Shown here piece after piece: positions 49,715-58,187 of a stretch of 64,000 nucleotides of DNA. Location of the stretch: assembly GCA_028716385.1 (NCBI GenBank), contig JAQUPX010000006.1, positions 1 through 64,000 of the forward strand, read 5' to 3'. Each line of letters opens with the position of its first letter. Within the stretch, counting starts at the first letter, position 1. The notes beneath the pieces are model-generated. The model was not told the DNA's origin and did no database searches. It saw only the letters and a list, made by a program, of their open reading frames with translations. This DNA is from a bacterium (GTDB lineage Bacteria; Hydrothermota; UBA3073; JACQXS01; JAQTXJ01). The position numbers were made by a program, and so were the translations under genes.

Positions 49715-51322
49715 ATGAAATCATATTTATTTTTTGTGTTTTTTATAATTTATATATTCTTTATTACAGGTAATATTGAAGCAAAAACAATTCACATTCC
49801 GGCTGACTATCCTACAATTCAAACAGGAATTGATTCTTCCGACCCGGGAGATGTGGTTCTTGTCTCAAAAGGGACTTACCCCGGCGGTATAAATATGAAG
49901 GGAGGCATCCATCTCAAAAGTGAAGAAGGCCCGGAAAGCACAATCATTAGCGGAGAACTATCAATTACATCAGTTGTCAGATGTATTGATTTAACTGATA
50001 CGGCTCTAATTGATGGTTTTACCATATGTGATTGCAATAAAGATGCTTTTTGTGGTGGTGGAATATATTCCAATAATTCAAATATAATTATAAGAAATAA
50101 CATTATTCGGGGTAACACTTTAGAACCATATATGGGTATCTCTGTAGCGGGTGGAGGTATATATGTTAACGGAGGGTCGGCTTTAATTGAGAATAATATA
50201 ATAAGGGGGAATAAAGTTAAGGAGGAGGTTTTTAAAAATAAGAAAAAGTCTGATATTATGTTAGTAAAAGATGGAGGAAATAACCTTCAGGTGGGATGGT
50301 TTGATGCACATGGTGGTGGCGGAATATATGCAGAATCTACAATGGTAATTATCAAAAATAATCTGATACTTGAAAACAGCGCAGAATTGGGCAGTTATGC
50401 TGGAGGCGGAATTAGGTGTAGAGAGTGTATAAAAGCCGTTATTTTCAATAATCTTATAGATAGCAATTGGGCAGGCAATGACAAGGATGTATTCGGTTAT
50501 GGAATGGGAATCTACTGCGATGCCCCGGTAGAGATAATCAACAATACAATAGTTAATAATTATTTCGAGTACTTTACTATAGGCAATGGACAAGGTGGCG
50601 GTATTTATTGTGAAAGAAATTCTTCGGGACAGGACTCTATAATTATAAAAAATAACATAATTGCCTTTGACAGCGCATCAATATTTGACAGTACATTTAT
50701 AATAGGGGGAGGAGGTATATATTGTGAGGACAGTCTGGATAAAGTTTTTATTGGATATAACGGTTTTTATCTCAACATACCCGATAACTTTTATAATGCT
50801 CCGCAGGGAGTTGGCAATTTCTCCTGGGGCACTAACAGGAACGGCAATCCCTGTGATAGCTTCTATAACATAAACATTGACCCGGGATTTACAAGCGGGC
50901 CGTTAGGAAATTATTACCAGCAAAATGTTTTAGGTTGCGGGGATTATATTGTTGATGGTGAGTTTCGCTTTAAGGGCGGAAATACCACTGACGGCAATGC
51001 TGATACCGGGTGGGTTGATTTAGGATACCATTATGGAGTTTCTATAATAGGAGTTGAAGAAAAGGAAGTAAGTCCGCCTGAGGCGGATCAGAATTTAGAA
51101 CTAAAAGTTGCGCCAAATCCATTTACTACAATGACCGGCATTAAATGGTCAAAAGGAGGTGAAGGACAAAAAAATAATATACGGATTTACGATTTAGGTG
51201 GTAGATTGGTAAAAACAACGAATAATAATATCATAGGTACAGATTTGAAACCCGGCATTTATTTTGTTAAAATAAATAATTACAAACCGATAAAAATAGT
51301 AAAAATGTCTTACCTACGATAA
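49715..51322 (+). CDS. Exported right-handed parallel beta-helix protein with sorting domain
   Basis: A 535-residue protein: signal peptide ('SYLFFVFFIIYIFFITGNIEA'), an entry segment typical of pectin-lyase-fold proteins ('TIHIPADYPTIQTGIDSSDPGDVVLVSKGTYPGGINMKGGIHLKSEEGPESTIISG'), about ten coils with the PbH1 pattern 'GGGIYxxxSxxIIxNNIIxxN', and a Por-type sorting domain ('VAPNPFTTMTGIKWSK...NIRIYDLGGRLVKTTNNN...GIYFVKINNYKP'). No catalytic residues of polysaccharide lyases are evident, so an adhesive or structural role is as likely as an enzymatic one. A TCCGCCTGAGGCGGA repeat encodes 'SPPEAD' just before the sorting domain. Confidence 0.87.
   Translation: MKSYLFFVFFIIYIFFITGNIEAKTIHIPADYPTIQTGIDSSDPGDVVLVSKGTYPGGINMKGGIHLKSEEGPESTIISGELSITSVVRCIDLTDTALIDGFTICDCNKDAFCGGGIYSNNSNIIIRNNIIRGNTLEPYMGISVAGGGIYVNGGSALIENNIIRGNKVKEEVFKNKKKSDIMLVKDGGNNLQVGWFDAHGGGGIYAESTMVIIKNNLILENSAELGSYAGGGIRCRECIKAVIFNNLIDSNWAGNDKDVFGYGMGIYCDAPVEIINNTIVNNYFEYFTIGNGQGGGIYCERNSSGQDSIIIKNNIIAFDSASIFDSTFIIGGGGIYCEDSLDKVFIGYNGFYLNIPDNFYNAPQGVGNFSWGTNRNGNPCDSFYNINIDPGFTSGPLGNYYQQNVLGCGDYIVDGEFRFKGGNTTDGNADTGWVDLGYHYGVSIIGVEEKEVSPPEADQNLELKVAPNPFTTMTGIKWSKGGEGQKNNIRIYDLGGRLVKTTNNNIIGTDLKPGIYFVKINNYKPIKIVKMSYLR
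51073..51087. repeat. Palindromic repeat TCCGCCTGAGGCGGA within a coding sequence
   Basis: A perfect 15-bp palindrome, identical to the core at 31854, at the junction between beta-helix and sorting domain of the exported protein. Confidence 0.75.
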
Positions 51323-51533
51323 CCACACATTAATGGGGACAAAGCAAGATTGCCAAACAATGGTTTGGGCAAGTAACCAAACCTGCCCAACAACCCCAAC
51401 TGCGTTGAGTAAACGTATAAGCAGACAAATTCTGTGTTTCAAGTTTTGCGTAACCCCTAAACGATTCTGAAAAATAACTTGCAAAATAAACAATTCAGTA
51501 TAGATAACTAAATAATTCTTTATAAATAAATTA

Positions 51534-52379
51534 ATGAATAGGATACTAAAAAAACAGGTGTTAGCTCCGGGAATAAAGCTGTTTAATGTAGAAAACAAAG
51601 ATATTGCGGAAAAAGTTTTGCCGGGACAATTTGTGGTTATACGAGCTTATGAGCAAGGAGAACGAATTCCGCTTACCGTTGCAGACGTCGATAAAAACAA
51701 AAAATTTATTACTTTAATATTCCAGGAAGTTGGGCAATCTACTTTTTATTTCGGTTCCCTTAAAGAAGGGGATGAAATTTCAGACGTGGCAGGACCGCTT
51801 GGGAAACCTTCCGAAATTGAGTGCTTCGGCACCTGTGTTTGTATAGGTGGGGGGATTGGCATTGCTCCCGTTTACCCAGTTATCAAGGCGCTTAAAAACA
51901 AAGGCAATAAAGTAATTTCCATTATCGGCGCGCGAACGGAAGAGTTATTAATCCTTGAAAAAGAAGTTAAACAATTTTCGGACGAACTTTACATAACAAC
52001 AGATGACGCTTCTTATGGCAAAGAAGGAAGGGTATCTAACGAACTTTCAAGGCTTATAAAAGAGGGAATGAAAATTGACCGCGTCATAGCAATCGGTCCC
52101 GGGATAATGATGAAAACGATTGCCGAAATAACAGAGCCTTGTAAAATTAAAACAATAGTAAGTTTAAACCCCATAATGGTTGACGGGACGGGAATGTGTG
52201 GAGCTTGCAGAGTAGAAGTTGGCGGAGAGACAAAATTCGCCTGCGTAGACGGACCGGAATTTGACGCGCATCTTGTAAATTTTGACCTCCTTATGAAACG
52301 ACAAAGAATGTACACTATAGAGGAAAAAGAGTCTTTAGGTTCCCTGGAAAAAAATAAAAAACTTTTTAAATCCAAATAA
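51534..52379 (+). CDS. nfnA: Ferredoxin:NADP oxidoreductase-type FAD/NAD subunit (NfnA-like)
   Basis: A 281-residue protein of the sulfide dehydrogenase/DHODH electron-transfer-subunit family: FAD-binding barrel ('PGQFVVIRAYEQGERIPLTVADV'), NAD-binding domain ('CVCIGGGIGIAPVYPVIKALKNKGNKVISIIGARTEELLILEKE') and a C-terminal [2Fe-2S] loop ('MVDGTGMCGACRVEVGGETKFACVDGPEFDAHLVNFDLLMKRQRMY'). With the GltA-type subunit two bases downstream it forms an NfnAB-like pair; Nfn complexes bifurcate electrons between NADPH, NAD and ferredoxin. A sulfide dehydrogenase role cannot be excluded. Confidence 0.9.
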   Translation: MNRILKKQVLAPGIKLFNVENKDIAEKVLPGQFVVIRAYEQGERIPLTVADVDKNKKFITLIFQEVGQSTFYFGSLKEGDEISDVAGPLGKPSEIECFGTCVCIGGGIGIAPVYPVIKALKNKGNKVISIIGARTEELLILEKEVKQFSDELYITTDDASYGKEGRVSNELSRLIKEGMKIDRVIAIGPGIMMKTIAEITEPCKIKTIVSLNPIMVDGTGMCGACRVEVGGETKFACVDGPEFDAHLVNFDLLMKRQRMYTIEEKESLGSLEKNKKLFKSK

Positions 52380-52381
52380 AT

Positions 52382-53773
52382 ATGGCAAAACCCATCCTAA
52401 AAAAAGTCCCGATAAGCGAACAATGTCCCGAAGAAAGGATAAAAAATTTCAACGAAGTCCCTTACGGATATGTTCCCGGCGAAGCAATGAAGGAAGCAAA
52501 AAGATGTTTGCAATGCAAGAACGCCCCCTGCATAACCGGTTGTCCCGTAGAAATAGATATTCCGGGGTTTATAAAAGCAATAGGTGACGGGAATTTCAAT
52601 GACTCAATAAAGATTTTAAAAGAAAAAACCGTTCTCCCTGCTGTATGCGGAAGAGTATGTCCACAGGAAGAACAATGTGAAAAAGTTTGCACTCTGGCTA
52701 AAATCGGAGAACCGGTTGCCATAGGAAGACTTGAACGTTTTTCTTCTGAATGGGAAGCACAACAGAAAACAACAGACATCCCCAAAACACCAAAATCTAC
52801 CGGAAAAAGAGTTGCGGTTGTCGGATCGGGGCCTGCCGGATTAACTATTGCCGGAGACCTTGCTATGTTGGGGCATAATGTAGTTATTTTTGAAGCATTA
52901 CACCAGCCCGGCGGGGTATTGATTTACGGGATACCGGAATTCAGGTTGCCAAAAGCTATTGTTGAAAGAGAAATAGAATATATTAAAAAACTGGGAGTGC
53001 AAATAATTACTTCTTTTGTTGTAGGAAAAACCAAAACAATAGAAGAACTTCTTAAAGAATTTGATGCGATTTTCGTAGCTGCCGGAGCCGGACTCCCTTG
53101 GTTTATGAATATACCTGGCGAAAATTATAACGGGATATATTCTGCAAATGAATACCTCACAAGGGCAAATCTTATGAAAGCATATTTATTCCCGGAATGG
53201 GATACTCCGATTATTAAAGGAAAACGAGTTGCCATAATCGGTGGCGGAAATGTTGCAATGGATTCTGCGAGAACGGCTCTTCGCCTCGGAGCTGAGCACT
53301 CAATGATAATTTATAGGCGTTCAGAAAATGAAATGCCCGCAAGACTGGAAGAAATAATCCACGCGAAAGAAGAAGGAATAGAATTTCATTTCCTTACTCT
53401 GCCTGTTCAATATTATGCAGATTATTTAGGCTGGGTAAATAATATGGAATGCATAAAAATGGAACTTGGAGAACCGGATAGTTCCGGAAGAAGACAACCG
53501 ATTTCAATAAAAGATTCTAATTTTAAAATTCCCGTAGATGTAGTAATTGTAGCAATAGGCAATTCGCCTAATCCGTTAATTACAACTACCACGCCCGGTA
53601 TTGAAATAAGCAAAAAAGGGACTATCAAAATAAATGAAAAAACGGGCGAGACTTCAAAACCTCGTGTATATGCGGGAGGAGACGTTGCAACGGGCGCAGC
53701 AACCGTTATACTGGCAATGGGAACGGCGAGGATAGCGGCAAAGTCAATACATAATTTACTACAAAACAAATAG
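52382..53773 (+). CDS. nfnB: GltA-type glutamate synthase small-subunit homologue (NfnB-like)
   Basis: A 463-residue flavoprotein: N-terminal double [4Fe-4S] domain ('AKRCLQCKNAPCITGCPVEIDIPGFI', 'VCGRVCPQEEQCEKVCTLAK'), a first FAD-binding Rossmann motif ('RVAVVGSGPAGLTIAGDLAMLGHNVVIFEA'), an NADPH-binding motif ('KRVAIIGGGNVAMDSARTALRLGAEHSMIIYRRSENEMPA'), and the closing 'RVYAGGDVATGAATVILAMGTARIAAKSI'. Often annotated as homotetrameric NADPH glutamate synthase; pairing with NfnA points to NADH-dependent reduced ferredoxin:NADP oxidoreductase. Glutamate dehydrogenase follows, so the NADPH may feed amination. Confidence 0.92.
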   Translation: MAKPILKKVPISEQCPEERIKNFNEVPYGYVPGEAMKEAKRCLQCKNAPCITGCPVEIDIPGFIKAIGDGNFNDSIKILKEKTVLPAVCGRVCPQEEQCEKVCTLAKIGEPVAIGRLERFSSEWEAQQKTTDIPKTPKSTGKRVAVVGSGPAGLTIAGDLAMLGHNVVIFEALHQPGGVLIYGIPEFRLPKAIVEREIEYIKKLGVQIITSFVVGKTKTIEELLKEFDAIFVAAGAGLPWFMNIPGENYNGIYSANEYLTRANLMKAYLFPEWDTPIIKGKRVAIIGGGNVAMDSARTALRLGAEHSMIIYRRSENEMPARLEEIIHAKEEGIEFHFLTLPVQYYADYLGWVNNMECIKMELGEPDSSGRRQPISIKDSNFKIPVDVVIVAIGNSPNPLITTTTPGIEISKKGTIKINEKTGETSKPRVYAGGDVATGAATVILAMGTARIAAKSIHNLLQNK

Positions 53774-53910
53774 GCCTTTATTATTTTTTTATTTACAAAA
53801 AGCAAAAACCAAAAGAGAAAAGTTGACAATATAAAAATAACATATTATGAACTCTGCTTTAGTATAAATATAAGGGAAAAGAGCTTATTTATTGGAGAAA
53901 AGGGGGAAAT

Positions 53911-55185
53911 ATGAATGCTTTTGAGATGGCACAAAGGCAGTTTGATGAAGTTGCAGACCAGCTTAAGCTTAGCAAATCTGCTCGTGCAATAATGAGAGAA
54001 CCGTTAAGAGAATTCCATTTTAATATACCCATAAAAATGGACGATGGTTCTATTAGAGTGTTCAGGGGTTTCAGAGTTCAGCACAATGATGCAAGGGGCC
54101 CAAATAAGGGTGGACTTCGTTTTGCGGCAAATGAAACGATTGACACCGTAAAAGCTCTTGCTACCTGGATGACGTGGAAATGCGCAGTATCCGACATCCC
54201 ATTGGGTGGAGGAAAAGGTGGAATCGTCGTTGAACCTGCAAGTCTTTCGGATGGAGAAAAAGAAAGATTATGTCGTGGTTGGATAAATCAGATGTGGAAA
54301 AATATTGGGCCTTTAATGGACGTTCCCGCTCCTGATATAGGCACAACACCTCAAATGATGGGCTGGATGATGGATGAATTTTCAAGATTAACCGGAAAAT
54401 CTTATCCCGGCGTAGTTACCGGGAAACCATTAGGCGGCGGCGGTTCGCTCGGAAGAACGGCAGCGACCGGGTTCGGCGTAATTGTTACCGTCCGTGAAGC
54501 CCTTAAAGAATTAAAACTTCAGGCAAAAAATTGCAAAGCATCAATTATGGGATTTGGAAACGTATCCCAATATGCGGCAATAAATTTCATAAAGCTTGGC
54601 GGGAAAGTTGTTTGCGTATCATACTGGAACAGACACGATAAAAAATCTTATACCGTAAGTAAAGATAGCGGAATTGACCCTATTTTCTTACAATCAATTA
54701 CCGACCAGTATGGAGCCATAGATAACAAAAAAGCAATGGCTAAAGGATATAAAATAGAATCTGCAGATGCATGGTTATCAAAAGATGTGGAAGTCCTTAT
54801 CCCGGCAGCATTAGAAGGAATAATCACGGGGGACACGGTAAAGAGAATAAGTTCCAAAGTCAGGATTATAGCCGAAGGTGCAAATGGACCAACAACTCCG
54901 GAAGCAGATGCGGTAATAAGAAAAAACCCAAAGATATTGCTTATCCCTGATTTCCTATGTAACGCAGGTGGAGTAGTTTGTTCGTATTTCGAAGGAGTCC
55001 AAAACAATATGAACTTCTACTGGAGCGAAAACGAAGTAAATGAAAAATTAGATGAGAAGATGACAGTTGCATTCCATAAGGTTTTGAAAATGTCAAAAGA
55101 GAAAAAGACTTATATGAGAAATGCAGCTTATATGGTAGCAATAGATAGCGTTGAAAAAGCTATGAAGTTAAGAGGCTGGATTTAA
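53911..55185 (+). CDS. gdhA: Glutamate dehydrogenase (Glu/Leu/Phe/Val dehydrogenase family)
   Basis: A 424-residue enzyme with the family landmarks 'FRVQHNDARGPNKGGLRF' , catalytic Lys region 'ALATWMTWKCAVSDIPLGGGKGGIVVEP', 'DVPAPDIGTTPQMMGWMMDEFSRLTG', a Rossmann segment 'KASIMGFGNVSQYAAINFIKLGGKVVCVS', and 'LIPAALEGIITGDTVKRI...EGANGPTTPEADAVI'. It interconverts glutamate with 2-oxoglutarate and ammonia; cofactor preference cannot be read safely. It has its own TTGACA -35 box upstream (53823) and a strong terminator, so it is probably a separate unit from nfnAB. Confidence 0.95.
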   Translation: MNAFEMAQRQFDEVADQLKLSKSARAIMREPLREFHFNIPIKMDDGSIRVFRGFRVQHNDARGPNKGGLRFAANETIDTVKALATWMTWKCAVSDIPLGGGKGGIVVEPASLSDGEKERLCRGWINQMWKNIGPLMDVPAPDIGTTPQMMGWMMDEFSRLTGKSYPGVVTGKPLGGGGSLGRTAATGFGVIVTVREALKELKLQAKNCKASIMGFGNVSQYAAINFIKLGGKVVCVSYWNRHDKKSYTVSKDSGIDPIFLQSITDQYGAIDNKKAMAKGYKIESADAWLSKDVEVLIPAALEGIITGDTVKRISSKVRIIAEGANGPTTPEADAVIRKNPKILLIPDFLCNAGGVVCSYFEGVQNNMNFYWSENEVNEKLDEKMTVAFHKVLKMSKEKKTYMRNAAYMVAIDSVEKAMKLRGWI

Positions 55186-55197
55186 TAGCGTATATTT

Positions 55198-55243
55198 AAA
55201 AAGATTTTGGTAGGTTATTAAGGTAGCCTACCAAAATCTTTTT
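55198..55243 (+). terminator. Rho-independent terminator after gdhA
   Basis: AAAAAGATTTTGGTAGG pairs with CCTACCAAAATCTTTTT around TTATTAAGGTAG. The A-run/T-run symmetry allows it to work for both strands. Confidence 0.9.
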
Positions 55244-55296
55244 CCCCTATAAAATTCTGTTAAAATCATTGCCCCGATTTTATTGCGAATGTTCTT

Positions 55297-55485
55297 TTAT
55301 AATAATCCACACCCCAGTTCCTCTTTAATTTTTTTTACATCCCCCTTCTTCATTTTCGTTTCTGCCTTACAAACCGGGCATCTATGCAGAGAAAATTGTC
55401 CCGGGTCTCGTATACAATCTTTCACCCAATCTATATGATTCCCAATTTTTTGACTTTCACAGTTTTTACAATGGATTATAACCAT
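55297..55485 (-). CDS. Small zinc-ribbon protein
   Basis: A 62-residue protein with two CxxC pairs, 'IIHCKNCESQKIG' and 'SLHRCPVCKAETK', joined by a 28-residue loop with another Cys and His, most simply a zinc ribbon. I prefer the internal ATG at 55485, which has GAGGG about 8 nt upstream, to the ORF-track start at 55545, which lacks a ribosome binding site. Family not recognised; it could be a regulator or a remnant of the degraded zone upstream. Confidence 0.55.
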   Translation of the reverse strand: MVIIHCKNCESQKIGNHIDWVKDCIRDPGQFSLHRCPVCKAETKMKKGDVKKIKEELGCGLL

Positions 55486-55584
55486 TCTGTTACCCTCGTG
55501 TGTTCCTTTTTGGATGTCCATGAGGGTTATGTAATTTATTCCCATAATTAATACATAACAAAAAGGTAAAAAACATTACTAACT

Positions 55585-56013
55585 TTAACTAAATGTTTCC
55601 ATGCCACTGGAACCTTTAATTCCATAGGTTTCGAGTAGTTTAGCGGTTACGGCATTTCTTTTGTCCGCCATCTGTCAGAACTCGCATTTTATATGTCCGG
55701 GTTGCGACGCTTTGTCTTTCTGAGATGTGTGTCTAAAAATGCTTTCTCTTTTCAAATCAATTTCTCCTAGTTTAAAAAGTCTTCCAGTTGAGCATATATT
55801 TACTTCTATGTCACATACTCAATTTTCTCCGGTTTCTCTCTCAATTTTTCTGATACTAATATGAAATGGCTTCCCTTACACATTTTTTTGGCAAAGGAAG
55901 TCCCATCGCATCCAGCATCAAACATATAAAACCAACACTTCTTGAGGGCAAAATCTACAACTTTTTTAGAAAGCTTAGATAAAGCAAGGTAGCCCCACCT
56001 TGGAGCTAACGAT
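55585..56013 (-). pseudogene. Decayed gene, possibly a PIG-L/LmbE deacetylase C-terminus
   Basis: Minus-strand translation gives 'LAPRWGYLALSKLSKKVVDFALKKCWFYMFDAGCDGTSFAKKMCKGSHFILVSEKLREKPEKIEYV', then after a frameshift 'DIEVNICSTGRLFKLGEIDLKRESIFRHTSQKDKASQPGHIKCEF', a TGA, and 'QMADKRNAVTAKLLETYGIKGSSGMETFS'. The 'IFRHTSQ...' part recalls the end of PIG-L deacetylases, but this is a weak guess. One frameshift and at least one stop argue for a dead gene. No ribosome binding site or start is convincing. Confidence 0.4.
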
Positions 56014-56084
56014 TATCTATTCTACCAAGATCATAATAATGTATAACCTAAAATGTATATTCTTTTGTTACCGATTGTTCTCCT

Positions 56085-56285
56085 CTATTTCCCCTTAAAA
56101 TTCTCCGATGCAAACACTCCACTCATTCCCTAGTTTTCCTTCAGTTGCTCGTTTATAATAATACACACCGCTTCTTTGGGACAATCTAAAGTCTTAGTTA
56201 ATATATCAGTAATTTCTTCTGTAATCCTTTGCTTCTGTTCCACGCTTACCTTTCTCTGCTGTAAATTCATTGTTATTATTGGCAT
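56085..56285 (-). pseudogene. Broken 4-oxalocrotonate tautomerase-like gene (TGG to TAG)
   Basis: Minus-strand ATG 56285 (AGGAGG upstream) encodes 'MPIITMNLQQRKVSVEQKQRITEEITDILTKTLDCPKEAVCIIINEQLKEN', then TAG at 56130-56132, then 'GMSGVFASENFKGK' to a second TAG. The intact paralogue at 56476 has 'HPKENWGVGGTLVSE' at this point, so a Trp codon TGG became TAG. Catalytic Pro-1 is kept; a truncated 51-residue product could still be made. The ORF track omits it because it is short. Confidence 0.8.
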
Positions 56286-56475
56286 AATTGCCTCCTAAAT
56301 AAATATTCAAAACGATCTGAATCTATTGTCTTTAAAGCAACAAATTTGAGATTTGTTGAACTACATAATATAAGAGTTATAAAAATATAACTTTTGCTCT
56401 CAATTTTATTCTCTTACCTCTCCCCCTAAAGTAGAATATTAAGGATAAAAAATTATGAATCGTTCCTTTATCTAC
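56286..56475. other. Gap with hairpins between the tautomerase gene and its broken copy
   Basis: CAACAAAT-TTGAG-ATTTGTTG (56338-56358) and AGTTAT-AAAAAT-ATAACT (56375-56392) are small stems without T-runs. They may mark the 3' end of the hydrogenase operon, but the call is weak. Confidence 0.4.
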
Positions 56476-56685
56476 TCAGCAGGGATATTCAGCAGGAGAT
56501 ATTTCTGATACAAGCGTTCCACCAACACCCCAGTTTTCTTTTGGATGTTCGTTTATTATAATATGCACTGTTTCTTTTGGACAGCCTAAAATCTTATTTA
56601 CCGTATCAGTAATTTCCTTTACAACCTTTTGTTTCTGCGTCACACTTGTTTTTCCCTTCCATAAATCCATTGTTATTATTGGCAT
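56476..56685 (-). CDS. 4-oxalocrotonate tautomerase-like protein
   Basis: A 69-residue protein beginning 'MPIITMDLWKGKTSVTQKQKVVKEITDTVNKILGCPKETVHIIINEHPKENWGVGGTLVSE'. After Met removal Pro-1 would be the catalytic base of the tautomerase superfamily, and 'NEHPKENWGVGG' matches the family's second half. It follows the FMN-domain synthase gene by 26 nt with its own AGGAGGTG ribosome binding site, so it is the last gene of the hydrogenase operon. What keto-enol substrate it handles in this setting is unknown. Confidence 0.88.
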   Translation of the reverse strand: MPIITMDLWKGKTSVTQKQKVVKEITDTVNKILGCPKETVHIIINEHPKENWGVGGTLVSEISPAEYPC

Positions 56686-56711
56686 AATTATATCACCTCC
56701 TTCTATGAATT

Positions 56712-58175
56712 CTAAGGTATATCTTCTATACCAATTAGTTTTATCCCAGTTATGTCTGCCACTTCTCTATTGAGAGATCTCAAATCATTTTTTGTTAACT
56801 TATAAATATCATTGTATCCGGCAAGCATTGTAAGAATTTTCAATTCATCAGCCATTACCGTTAGGAAATTTGCAATTCTTCGGGCACCTTCATCTACATC
56901 CAATCTCTCGGTTAGTTCTGGATCTTGAGTTGCTATTCCATATACACATTTTCCTGTATTGCATTGCTTACAAACCCTACAACCCAAAGATATAAGAGCA
57001 GCTGAAGCTATTCCCACAATATCAAATCCCATAGCAATAGCTTTTGCCGCATCTGCGCCTGTTTTTATACCACCGAGTAATATAAGTTTAATTTTCCCTT
57101 TCTTGCCTGAATCTTTAAGTGCCTTTACAGCAGGTGCAATACACCCTAACGTTGGAATACCTGCATGCTCTGTAGTAATTTCCGGAGAAGCTCCTGTGCC
57201 TCCCTCCATTCCATCTACAGCTATAGCATCTGGATTTGCTTTAGCCGCCGTTTTTACATCTTTGTATATATTTCCAGGCCCTAATTTAATTATTATTGGA
57301 ATTTGCCAATTGGTCACTTCTCGCAACAATTTAACATGTTTATCTAAATCTTCTGTTTGATTCATATCAAGATGTCTGCAAGGTGATAAAGCATCAGTTC
57401 CAAATGGTATACCTCTTATTTTTGATATATCAGGAGTAACTTTTTCGGCAAGAAGATGCCCCCCCATACCAGGTTTTGCGCCCTGTCCAATTTTTATCTC
57501 AATAGCACTTGCAGTTTTAAGATATTCAGTATTACATCCAAATCGCCCAGTTGACCATTGAACAATTAAGTTTTTAGCCAATTCCCTCTCTTTAGGGAAA
57601 GACCCTCCTTCCCCTGTATTAGCAGCAGAACCTACCTGAGCAGTTCCTTTCGCTAAAGCCATTTTAGCATTTTTGCTTATTGCACCATAAGACATAGCGC
57701 CAACTATAATTGGAATGTCTAAAATTAATGGGTTCTTTGCCCTACCTTCTCCAATTACAACTCTTGTACTACATTTTTCTCTGTATTTATCTACAGGAGT
57801 CTTAGAAAGTTGAGCGGGTACTATAATTATGTCATCTAATACAGGTAGTGGTCTTCCCGAACCATAGCTTCTCAACCCATATTTTTTAGTTTCCGCTTTC
57901 AAATGAATTGTTTCCACAACATCTGAGGTCCACGGACCTCTTGAAAATGACTCCGATGCTATTGGATCCACTATAATAGCTCTTACTGGACAATTCTCCT
58001 CACATATTCCACAACCTGAACATTTTTCTGGGTAACATGAAAATGGAGCCGGAAATGTTTCTCTAATTCTTTCTCCTAATGTTTCTGTAGGACAATTTTT
58101 CACACATAATAAACACCCAATACATTTATTTCTATCTATTTCTACACGGTAGGTTCTTCTATAAGTTCTAATCAT
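56712..58175 (-). CDS. FMN-binding glutamate-synthase-like protein with N-terminal double [4Fe-4S] domain
   Basis: A 487-residue protein: two ferredoxin motifs ('CIGCLLCVKNCPTETLG', 'CSGCGICEENCPVRAII'), then an archaeal-type GltB synthase TIM barrel ('IPIIVGAMSYGAISKNAKMALAKGTAQVGSAANTGEGG', 'IKIGQGAKPGMGGHL', 'KLGPGNIYKDVKTAAKANPDAIAVDGMEGGTGASPE', 'ILLGGIKTGADAAKAIAMGFDIVGIASAAL') and the [3Fe-4S] loop 'CRVCKQCNTGKCVYGIATQDPEL'. In glutamate synthases this domain reduces 2-iminoglutarate at FMN. The glutaminase domain is absent and the GXGXG domain is a separate subunit (60295). Lying 12 nt after a hydrogenase gene, it may draw electrons from H2; this is inference. Confidence 0.9.
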   Translation of the reverse strand: MIRTYRRTYRVEIDRNKCIGCLLCVKNCPTETLGERIRETFPAPFSCYPEKCSGCGICEENCPVRAIIVDPIASESFSRGPWTSDVVETIHLKAETKKYGLRSYGSGRPLPVLDDIIIVPAQLSKTPVDKYREKCSTRVVIGEGRAKNPLILDIPIIVGAMSYGAISKNAKMALAKGTAQVGSAANTGEGGSFPKERELAKNLIVQWSTGRFGCNTEYLKTASAIEIKIGQGAKPGMGGHLLAEKVTPDISKIRGIPFGTDALSPCRHLDMNQTEDLDKHVKLLREVTNWQIPIIIKLGPGNIYKDVKTAAKANPDAIAVDGMEGGTGASPEITTEHAGIPTLGCIAPAVKALKDSGKKGKIKLILLGGIKTGADAAKAIAMGFDIVGIASAALISLGCRVCKQCNTGKCVYGIATQDPELTERLDVDEGARRIANFLTVMADELKILTMLAGYNDIYKLTKNDLRSLNREVADITGIKLIGIEDIP

Positions 58176-58187
58176 TAGTATTCCTCC

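Noticed and set aside
55585-55760. Third selenoprotein from the internal TGA in 'HIKCEF-TGA-QMADKRNAV'
   Set aside because: The upstream part needs a frameshift, no catalytic motif surrounds the TGA and no SECIS-like stem was seen; gene decay explains it.
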